A stretch of 27,545 nucleotides of DNA from the NCBI GenBank assembly GCA_964397995.1, contig CAYNLG010000052.1, positions 1-27,545 of the forward strand, read 5' to 3'. Shown in pieces: positions 21,779 to 27,545 of this stretch. The stretch comes from CAYNLG01 sp964397995 (GTDB lineage: Bacteria > Planctomycetota > Phycisphaerae > FEN-1346). The notes under the pieces are model-generated. The model ran no database searches. It was not told the DNA's origin and worked only from the letters and a program-made list of their open reading frames with translations. The position numbers were made by a program, and so were the translations under genes. How positions within the stretch are numbered: position 1 is the first letter of the stretch; each line of letters opens with the position of its first letter.

Positions 21779-24700
21779 ATGACACATCCTCTGAGGTGGC
21801 TTGGCATGGCCGTCGTCCTCCTGGCGTCGGTCCTCGCGGCGGGCGCGGCCTCGACCGAGGCGACGTGGCCGAGCCTGGAGCGTCTGGAGGCGGCGCGGAA
21901 GACGCTGCGCGATCGCTTGCGCGCGCGCGCCGCCGAAGACGCCGCCATCGAGGCGCCGCGCGACGTGCGTCTCGACCTCAACCCCGGCCTGGGGCGCGGC
22001 GAGACGCGGGTGTTGCTGCGCCGGCAGGGCGGCCGGTGGCACGTCCGCGCCGTTGAGGGCCGCCACCGGGGCATGGAGCGGGTGGCGGTCGATCCGTCCG
22101 GCCTGGTGCTGAAGGACGGTCGCCTCGACGGGCCGCTCGTCTTCACCTGGGGCGATAGGGGCGAGGCCGAGGACGCGGCCGAGGACGGTACGGGCGATGG
22201 GAGCGAGGAGGGCGCGGACGGCGCGAAGAGCCAGACCTTCGATGTTCATGCCGCGCTGGCCGAATGCGAGCCGCGCCTCGTGCTGCGGTTCCATCGGTTC
22301 AAGGGCAGTGACTGGGTGCTGGCGTACCGGCGCGAGGGCGACGCGTGGGTCTTCGCCGAGGAACTGGAGGCGCCCGGCGCGCTGACGCGCGGCGGGCCGT
22401 TCGGCCGCACGTACAGCCCCCTGAAGCCGGACGCGCAGGGCCGCTTCACCGGGCGCATCGACCTGACCTTCGAGGGCGACAAGGAACGGCACGGCGACGC
22501 CTACACGGGCAACGAGCCGGTCGTGACCTTTGCCGGCCGCCTCATGGACGGCCGCGTCGACACCACGTTCATCCTGAAGGCGCCGAGCGGCAAGGGCCTG
22601 CTCGGCAGCGGCCAGGACATGCTGACGGGGGCAGAAAAGACGGCGGACCTCTCCGGCCGCAGCCGCAGCGAAGGCGCCCGCGGGGCCTGGATCTCCGTCG
22701 TCAGTGGTATGGTGATGCCGGCTCCGGCCGACCCCGTGGCCTCCGTGGCCGCCGACGACCCGACGGCGCCGCCCGCGGATACGGACGCCGCGTCGGTCCG
22801 GGCGGCCCGCGTGTACCGCGAGGTCTGCGCGCTGGACCGGTCGCTGCGCCACTACCCGATACCCCTCGCGGACTCGCTGGCACGGACGCTGACGCCTGAG
22901 CCCGCGTGGCCGGCCGGCGCGCCGGACGAGGCGAAGCGGGCGTACATGGCGGCCCTGGCGCGCCAGGCCGGCGGCCTGGTCGAGCCGCCGAAGGCGGAAG
23001 CGGCCTTCGGCCCGGTCGCGCCGGACGATCCGACGTTCGGCCCGTTTTACGGCCGGGCGTGCCTGGAGACGGTGGGCGGCGGGACGGCCGTCCCGGCCGC
23101 CGGCCAGGGCCCGCAGGAGTGGCGGGCCGTCACGGGCTGGCAGATGGTCGGCCCGTTCTCGATCTTCGACCAGGACGTGAAGGTGGATTACCCGGAGCTC
23201 GCGCCGGTGCTGGCGGCCACGTTCCGCCGCGCCCGCATGTTCGCGACGCGCGAGGGCGAGGTCACGACCATCGAGGACGCCGCGGTGTGGATGGCCCCGG
23301 AGATGGACGGGGCGCGGGTGGCGGCCCCCCAGGTGAAGGAGGCGTCGGCGGGGGACCTGCGGTTCCTGGCGTGGTACGCGACGGCCGAACTCGCGAGCGA
23401 CGCCGACCAGACGGTCTGGCTCTCGATGGGCCTTCAGGGCCAGGGCATGGTCTGGATCAACGAAGAGCTGGTCTGGGACTCCGGCCGCGACTACGACTCC
23501 GTGACGCCGGCGGTCTTCCGCGTGGACCTGAAGAAGGGCGCCAACCGGCTGCTTGTGCGGTGCGCGAGCAACCGGGCCTCAAACGCCCACGGCAACCAGG
23601 TCGACTATCTGAACGGCAATGCGCCGCGCCCCGCCGGGCGGATCGACTTCACGACCTTCGCGATGCATGTCTGCGTGCAGGGCGAGCCGGGCGCGCCCGC
23701 GGGCACGACCGTGGCCGTACCGCCCGCGCCAGACGGCCCCAAGGGCTACCGCGGCGACGGCAGCGGGGTGTGGCCGGGCGCGGAGCCGCCGCTCGCCTGG
23801 GACCTTGGCCGGGGCGTCAACGTCGCGTGGCGGACGCCGCTGCCGGAAGGCCTCGCCCAGCCGGTCGTCCGCAACGGGCGGGTCTTCGTCACGGCCGAGC
23901 CGAACCTGCTCGTGTGCCTGGACGGCGAGACGGGCGAGGAGCGGTGGCAGCGAACGGTCACCCCGCCCGAGGGGGCGCCGCCGGTCCCCACAAGGGGACG
24001 CCAGGCGACCGTCTCGCCCGTCGTGACGGCCGACCGCGTGTACGTCCACTTCGGAGGCGGCGTGGCGGCCTGTTTCACGCTCGAGGGCGAACCCGTCTGG
24101 ACGGTGGCCACGGAGGCCCCCTGGGCCGCGACGAACATGGGCTCGCCGGTGCTCGTGGACGGGCGGTTCATCCTCCAGGCCCACCTCCCGGGCGACAAAG
24201 ACGACCAGACGGGCCGCTACGGCCTCATGGCCCTGGACGCGAAGGACGGCTCGCGGCTCTGGACGGCGCGCGGCCCGCGGCGGCGGACGACGACGCGCCA
24301 CGACCGGCCGGAGGGCCTTGGCAACGGCTTGGCCGTCATGCGGCTCAAGCGCGGTGACACGACGCGCGCGCTCGTCATCACGGGCGACGGCGCCGTGGTC
24401 GACGCGGCCAGCGGCGACCTGCTCCACCGCGACATCTTCGGCGTTGAGGCGACGCGCGCGGCCCCGTGCGTGGTCGGTCACGTCGTCTACACCGCCCCCG
24501 TCATGGGCGAGCAGGGCGTGACCCTCTGGCTGGACGAGGCCGGCCGCGTCGGCGCTCGCACCCTCTGGCGGAACCCGCCCAAGTACGGTCTCGGCCAGAC
24601 CCGGACCATCCGGGCCTACGGCGAGCACCACTGGATGGACGCCCCCGTGGCGACCGACGGCCTGCTCTACGTCGTCAAGGTCGATAGCTCCCATGTGCCC

Positions 24701-26074
24701 GGCCACTACAACTGCCCGTGGACGCAACTGGAAATCTTCGGCACCGAGACCGGCGAGCGGGTCGCGCGGCAACGGGCCAACCTTCGCGACGCGACCGACG
24801 CCACGGTGCCCCCGGCCATCGCGGGCCGGTACCTGTACGTGGCCGACGGCGGGATGCCGGTGGGTGGCTTCGGCGGGGCGACCGACACCGGCAAGATGGC
24901 CGTTCTGGAGCGGCTGCCCGTGCCGCCCGAGCAGCGGGACGCCATCCGGATGCACACGCCGACCCACCAGGGGGCCTGGGGCCTGGCGTGCCTGGTTTCG
25001 CGCAACGAGATTGGGCGCGGCCGGGCGGCGCCGGTCTTCGACGGCAATCGCATGCTCCTGCGGAGTCTCGAGGGCATCACCTGCGTCGCCGTGACCGACG
25101 AGGCGGGCCGCGCCTACCAGCTGGAGGCCATGGCGAAGACCACCGTGTCGGAACTGGTCGGCCAGCGGCCCCAGCCCCGCAAGGCGGTGACGCCGGCGCC
25201 CGCCCGCGCCGCGCCCGAGAATGCCGACGTGCCCGTGGTCCGCGCGGGCGTGGGCAAGGCGGCCACCGATTGGCTCGTCCTCGGTCCGCTGCCGCGCGAT
25301 GGCGCGGCCGAGGTGCCCAAGGCGCTGACGGCCACCGGAGACGGCTGGCTGCGGGCCGGGACGGAGGTCCGGGTCGGCGACGCGGCCCTGACCCTGCGCC
25401 GCGTCGAGCCGGCGCATTTCATCGAGCCGGGCGAGCTCGACCTGGCGGCCGCGATGGAAGACAACCGCGATTGCGAGGGCTACTTGGCGACGGTGCTCGA
25501 GATCGGGCGGCGGCAGGACGTCCGGTACGTGCCGAGCGCCCCGGTTGTGGGGACGTGGATCGGCGGCAAGCCGGTCGCACGCGGCGAGACGGTCCACCTG
25601 GACGTGGGGTACTACCCGATGGTGGTGCGGGTCCGCCTGGAGCGGGTGCCGGCGTTCGTGCAGCCGAAGCTGAGCCTCGGCTTCATGCCGCCCCAGATGG
25701 ACTTCGACACGCCCGAGGCGTGGATGGGGCGCGTCACGCGGCTCCAGGACCGGTTGCGCACGATCTGCCGCGAACTGCCCGGCACGGGGTACGCCAGGTC
25801 GGCGCGGGTCAGCCTCCAGGGGGCGGGCCTCGACGCGCCCGAACCGCCCGCGGCGGCCGCGACGGTGGACGCGGAAGAGCCGGCCGAGGCGGGTTCGGCA
25901 GAATCGGCGGACGAGCCGTCCGCTGCGCCCGCAGCGACGCCGACCCCGCCGGCGGCTCGGGTCAAGCCCGAGGCCCCGGGAGAGAGCAACCTCGGCACCA
26001 TCCTGATCATCGCCGCAGTGGTGGCGGCGACCGTCGCGTTCCTGGTCTGGCGTCAGCGGCGCCCGAACGACTGA
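21779..26074 (+). CDS. Giant PQQ-propeller protein with repeated sandwich domains and C-terminal membrane anchor
   Basis: This protein is 1431 residues. A signal peptide covers about 1-25. Next comes a beta module (about 60-300, with DLNPGLGRGETRVLLRRQGG and later RFTGRIDLTFEGDKERHGDA). A sandwich domain (about 450-620) starts WQMVGPFSIFD (Trp454) and contains GMVWINEELVWDSG (WIN at 559-561). The PQQ/YVTN-type beta-propeller (about 655-1120) has blades such as VFVTAEPNLLVCLDGETGEE. A second WLVLGPLPRD domain start is at Trp1165. A low-complexity Ala/Pro/Glu stretch is followed by a terminal TM segment and RRPND (about 1404-1431). It is expected on the periplasmic side, anchored in the inner membrane. 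The ATG at 21779 begins the signal peptide; an upstream in-frame ATG at 21749 is less likely. Propellers of this kind are often scaffolds; no dehydrogenase motif was identified. Confidence 0.83.
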   Translation: MTHPLRWLGMAVVLLASVLAAGAASTEATWPSLERLEAARKTLRDRLRARAAEDAAIEAPRDVRLDLNPGLGRGETRVLLRRQGGRWHVRAVEGRHRGMERVAVDPSGLVLKDGRLDGPLVFTWGDRGEAEDAAEDGTGDGSEEGADGAKSQTFDVHAALAECEPRLVLRFHRFKGSDWVLAYRREGDAWVFAEELEAPGALTRGGPFGRTYSPLKPDAQGRFTGRIDLTFEGDKERHGDAYTGNEPVVTFAGRLMDGRVDTTFILKAPSGKGLLGSGQDMLTGAEKTADLSGRSRSEGARGAWISVVSGMVMPAPADPVASVAADDPTAPPADTDAASVRAARVYREVCALDRSLRHYPIPLADSLARTLTPEPAWPAGAPDEAKRAYMAALARQAGGLVEPPKAEAAFGPVAPDDPTFGPFYGRACLETVGGGTAVPAAGQGPQEWRAVTGWQMVGPFSIFDQDVKVDYPELAPVLAATFRRARMFATREGEVTTIEDAAVWMAPEMDGARVAAPQVKEASAGDLRFLAWYATAELASDADQTVWLSMGLQGQGMVWINEELVWDSGRDYDSVTPAVFRVDLKKGANRLLVRCASNRASNAHGNQVDYLNGNAPRPAGRIDFTTFAMHVCVQGEPGAPAGTTVAVPPAPDGPKGYRGDGSGVWPGAEPPLAWDLGRGVNVAWRTPLPEGLAQPVVRNGRVFVTAEPNLLVCLDGETGEERWQRTVTPPEGAPPVPTRGRQATVSPVVTADRVYVHFGGGVAACFTLEGEPVWTVATEAPWAATNMGSPVLVDGRFILQAHLPGDKDDQTGRYGLMALDAKDGSRLWTARGPRRRTTTRHDRPEGLGNGLAVMRLKRGDTTRALVITGDGAVVDAASGDLLHRDIFGVEATRAAPCVVGHVVYTAPVMGEQGVTLWLDEAGRVGARTLWRNPPKYGLGQTRTIRAYGEHHWMDAPVATDGLLYVVKVDSSHVPGHYNCPWTQLEIFGTETGERVARQRANLRDATDATVPPAIAGRYLYVADGGMPVGGFGGATDTGKMAVLERLPVPPEQRDAIRMHTPTHQGAWGLACLVSRNEIGRGRAAPVFDGNRMLLRSLEGITCVAVTDEAGRAYQLEAMAKTTVSELVGQRPQPRKAVTPAPARAAPENADVPVVRAGVGKAATDWLVLGPLPRDGAAEVPKALTATGDGWLRAGTEVRVGDAALTLRRVEPAHFIEPGELDLAAAMEDNRDCEGYLATVLEIGRRQDVRYVPSAPVVGTWIGGKPVARGETVHLDVGYYPMVVRVRLERVPAFVQPKLSLGFMPPQMDFDTPEAWMGRVTRLQDRLRTICRELPGTGYARSARVSLQGAGLDAPEPPAAAATVDAEEPAEAGSAESADEPSAAPAATPTPPAARVKPEAPGESNLGTILIIAAVVAATVAFLVWRQRRPND

Positions 26075-26095
26075 GTCGCACAGCGGGCCCCTCGC

Positions 26096-26896
26096 CTACG
26101 AGGCCTCCGCGGCCGGGATGTGGAAGAGCGCGCCCTCGGGGATCGACGCCCTCTCGAAGTCCGGCCCGGACCACGTGACCTCCAGCCCCTGGCCGCCGTC
26201 GCCCTGGTAGAAGTACACGTTGATGTCGTGCGGCCCGGCTTTCAGGTCGACCTTGCCGGATTTCTCTTCCATCCCGTGCCAGCCGGCGTTGTTGACGACG
26301 GCTTCGCCGTCGATCCAGAGCACGCTTCCGTCGTCAGACGTGGTGCTGAAGGTGTAGGTGCCGTCGGTTGGGACGACGATGCGCCCCGTGAAGAGCAGGC
26401 CGTAATCGCTGCCGGCGTCGACAACCCCCAGGTCGATCGTCTTGGTAACGCCGGTCTTCTGCGGCGTCAGTTTGGCCGGCTCGGTCAGGGCCTCGCGGTT
26501 GTCGGCGGTGAAGAGGGCCCACACAAGGCCGGGCTTGCGGGCGTGGAAGACGAACTCGGCCTGGCTTCGGCCCGCGTTGGCCGCCTCCGCCCGGTCCACG
26601 ATGTCGGTGGCGGTCAGCGTATAGGTCGTGCCGTCGACGAGGCCGGTGACGATCAGGCGGTTGTCCCTCACCTGGGCGCTACCATGCCCGACGACACCCC
26701 GGCGGGTGCTGTCGTGATCGCTCAGGATCGCCACGCCGCCGGAGGCGTCGAGGTTCGACAAGTCGATGACGATGTTGCCCCAACCGGGCACCTTCATGAT
26801 GCCGCCGCTGTAGGCGAGGATGCTCACGCGGGGCAGCTTGCCCATGTCCACGGCGGCTTCAAGCAGAAGGTCATCCATGACCTGTACGTCGTCCAT
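26096..26896 (-). CDS. Chimeric protein: phage head-maturation-protease-like N-terminus fused to Ig-like tail and PA14 domain
   Basis: This protein is 266 residues. Residues about 18-82 (LPRVSILAYSGGIMKVPGW, VIDLSNLD, ILSDHDSTRRGVVGHG, RLIVTGLV) look like the start of phage prohead/head-maturation protease proteins, including the DHD that carries the catalytic His in that family. From about residue 83 (VDGTTYTLTATDIVDRAEAA) it reads as the end of an SbsA-type Ig-like domain. A PA14 domain follows (about 115-255, with TGRIVVPTDGTYTFSTTSDD and GWHGMEEKSG), as in secreted planctomycetal proteins. There is no signal peptide, and the protease Ser region is missing. AAGGGG precedes the ATG at 26896. 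The gene converges on the PQQ-propeller gene with a 21-base gap. The phage assignment is from memory of the family pattern. Confidence 0.65.
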   Translation of the reverse strand: MDDVQVMDDLLLEAAVDMGKLPRVSILAYSGGIMKVPGWGNIVIDLSNLDASGGVAILSDHDSTRRGVVGHGSAQVRDNRLIVTGLVDGTTYTLTATDIVDRAEAANAGRSQAEFVFHARKPGLVWALFTADNREALTEPAKLTPQKTGVTKTIDLGVVDAGSDYGLLFTGRIVVPTDGTYTFSTTSDDGSVLWIDGEAVVNNAGWHGMEEKSGKVDLKAGPHDINVYFYQGDGGQGLEVTWSGPDFERASIPEGALFHIPAAEAS

Positions 26897-26901
26897 GATC
26901 G

Positions 26902-27171
26902 TTACCCCTTGCTCTGCTTGTTGAAGTGCTTCCGCATGGCCGTCACGAGGGCCTTGCGCTGTGCAATGTCCGTGTCCTCGACCAGCTGGCCCAGCAGGGC
27001 CTCGGCCACGTCGTCCATCGACTGGCCCCGCTGGTAGAGGGCGATGGCCAGGTAGTCGCTCGTCGCGGCGCGGAGGGCGTCGTCGTCCGTCTCGGCCAGC
27101 AGTTCCATCACGGCGTCGGCGTCCAGGCCCTCGATCATCTGGCGGGCCTGATTCCGTCCAATAGACCGCAT
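26902..27171 (-). CDS. Small helical protein of unknown function
   Basis: This 89-residue protein is rich in Ala, Asp, Glu, Leu and Arg and is predicted mostly helical (QMIEGLDADAVMELLAETDD; DVAEALLGQLVEDTDIAQRK). It has no signal peptide or TM segment and a basic C-terminus (KHFNKQSKG). The stop is 5 bases from the next start, so it is co-transcribed with the chimeric phage/PA14 gene and may be a phage remnant too. The ATG at 27171 lies inside a 12-bp palindrome and has no Shine-Dalgarno; a possible -10 TATAGA on the minus strand (27192-27187) would give a very short leader. An internal ATG at residue 12 is an alternative. No family recognised. Confidence 0.55.
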   Translation of the reverse strand: MRSIGRNQARQMIEGLDADAVMELLAETDDDALRAATSDYLAIALYQRGQSMDDVAEALLGQLVEDTDIAQRKALVTAMRKHFNKQSKG

Positions 27172-27177
27172 ATGCGG
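27166..27177. repeat. 12-bp palindrome over the start codon of the small gene
   Basis: CCGCATATGCGG is perfectly self-complementary and includes the ATG at 27171-27169. It could be a repressor site or a hairpin masking translation, or be chance. Confidence 0.4.
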
Positions 27178-27252
27178 TGTTTATTCTCTATATCCACGAC
27201 CGAGGCCGTTCTGCCGCGCGGTTTTCGGCCAAGGTGGTGGGCTATTAGTCAA

Positions 27253-27288
27253 TTACCCGGTGGAACCGGGAAGTGACGGGACTTTCTG
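27253..27288 (+). repeat. Direct repeat copy A (period 63)
   Basis: It starts TTACCCGG (27253-27260), then 9 variable bases, then GAAGTGACGGGACTTTCTG (27270-27288). Copy B has the same two conserved blocks with a single mismatch in the second one. Confidence 0.7.
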
Positions 27289-27371
27289 AAAAAAACATCG
27301 CTGCCCATCCCTTACTTACCCGGCCGAGGCTCGAAGTGTCGGGACTTTCTGCCCTCCATCGTTGTTTTTTT
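27289..27371. repeat. Inverted repeat with A7/T7 arms
   Basis: AAAAAAACATCG (27289-27300) and CGTTGTTTTTTT (27360-27371) are complementary with one mismatch, 59 bases apart, and each arm directly follows or nearly follows a direct-repeat copy. The right arm could act as a T-tract for plus-strand transcripts. Confidence 0.45.
27316..27351 (+). repeat. Direct repeat copy B (period 63)
   Basis: TTACCCGG (27316-27323), 9 variable bases, then GAAGTGTCGGGACTTTCTG (27333-27351). By hand count 29 of 36 positions match copy A, with the conserved blocks at the two ends. This suggests paired binding sites or the remains of a duplicated element. Confidence 0.7.
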
Positions 27372-27515
27372 GCGTGGCGGGCCGATCCTTCGCGAGAATC
27401 TCGGCGGGCGGGGAGGATTTCTCGTACCCGCTCCCGCCATCCTCTACATCTGCGGCTGGGCCGAACCTGTCGCGCCGGGGGTGCATTTCGCAGGCGTATC
27501 TTTTTCAGAATTCAT

Positions 27516-27545
27516 TTGACAAAAGTCGGGGGGGGGTGGTAGACT
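27516..27545 (+). promoter_or_regulatory. Sigma70-type promoter facing out of the window
   Basis: A perfect TTGACA (27516-27521) and TAGACT (27540-27545) are 18 bases apart, with a G-run in the spacer. It must drive a gene beyond the right edge. Confidence 0.65.

Larger units (their letters stand above)
27178..27545. other. Gene-poor, lower-GC right end
   Basis: I see no convincing gene in these 368 bases. The one open frame on the plus strand (27273-27542) has a low-complexity Arg-rich product, no ribosome-binding site, and runs through the repeats and the promoter. The stretch holds a repeat pair with period 63, an A7/T7 inverted repeat and an outward promoter. Composition is visibly richer in A and T than the rest of the window. 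Confidence 0.6.

Noticed and set aside
27273..27542. Plus-strand open frame at the right end (89 codons)
   Set aside because: It contains the direct repeat, the T7 arm and the -35 box, has no Shine-Dalgarno and an Arg-rich product. Better explained as non-coding.

Overview
This is a very GC-rich (my estimate about 70%), gene-dense bacterial window with one partial gene, sixteen complete protein-coding genes and a lower-GC, gene-poor right end. The gene content points to an uncultured Planctomycetota member, possibly Phycisphaerae-like, or a close relative in the PVC group. The evidence is two PEP-CTERM proteins, a XylR-type regulator with a periplasmic-binding-like sensor, heparinase II/III-like proteins, a sialate O-acetylesterase-like protein, a large PQQ-propeller protein next to ExbB/ExbD, and a PA14 protein. 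No rRNA, tRNA, CRISPR array or intact insertion sequence was seen.

Left part (1-6088): the 5' end of uvrA on the minus strand, two adjacent glycine-rich polytopic membrane proteins, and a tightly packed set behind a near-consensus sigma70-type promoter (1937-1964). That set is an osmoprotectant-type ABC ATPase, a fused permease/substrate-binding protein, a MarC-family membrane protein and a zinc alcohol dehydrogenase.

Middle part (6114-13956): a divergent XylR/AraC-family regulator faces a secreted FAD-dependent oxidoreductase with a PEP-CTERM tail, followed by a small PEP-CTERM protein and a long multidomain SGNH esterase-like protein. The two PEP-CTERM genes are preceded by near-identical promoter modules. 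Each has an inverted repeat CGTAAA-N3-TTTACG, a GCCGCATGG box and a -10 element at the same relative positions, and the two copies lie 2610 bp apart. They look like a small co-regulated set controlled by the neighbouring regulator.

Right-middle part (14129-26074): a six-gene, same-strand, closely spaced block. It encodes a heparinase II/III-like protein, ExbB, ExbD, a membrane-anchored periplasmic protein in the place where TonB would be expected, a second divergent heparinase-like protein, and a 1431-residue PQQ-propeller protein with a C-terminal membrane anchor. The fourth and sixth proteins share a sandwich-like domain (W-x-x-GPF ... WIN-(D/E)-ELVW), which ties the block together. My best guess is a proton-motive-force-linked envelope system for binding or processing an acidic or acetylated polysaccharide. 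This is inference.

Right end (26096-27545): a convergent pair of minus-strand genes. One appears to be a chimera of a phage head-maturation protease N-terminus with an Ig-like tail and PA14 domain. Beyond them is about 370 bp of lower-GC non-coding DNA with a 36-bp repeat pair (period 63), an inverted repeat and a good outward-facing promoter at the last bases of the window.
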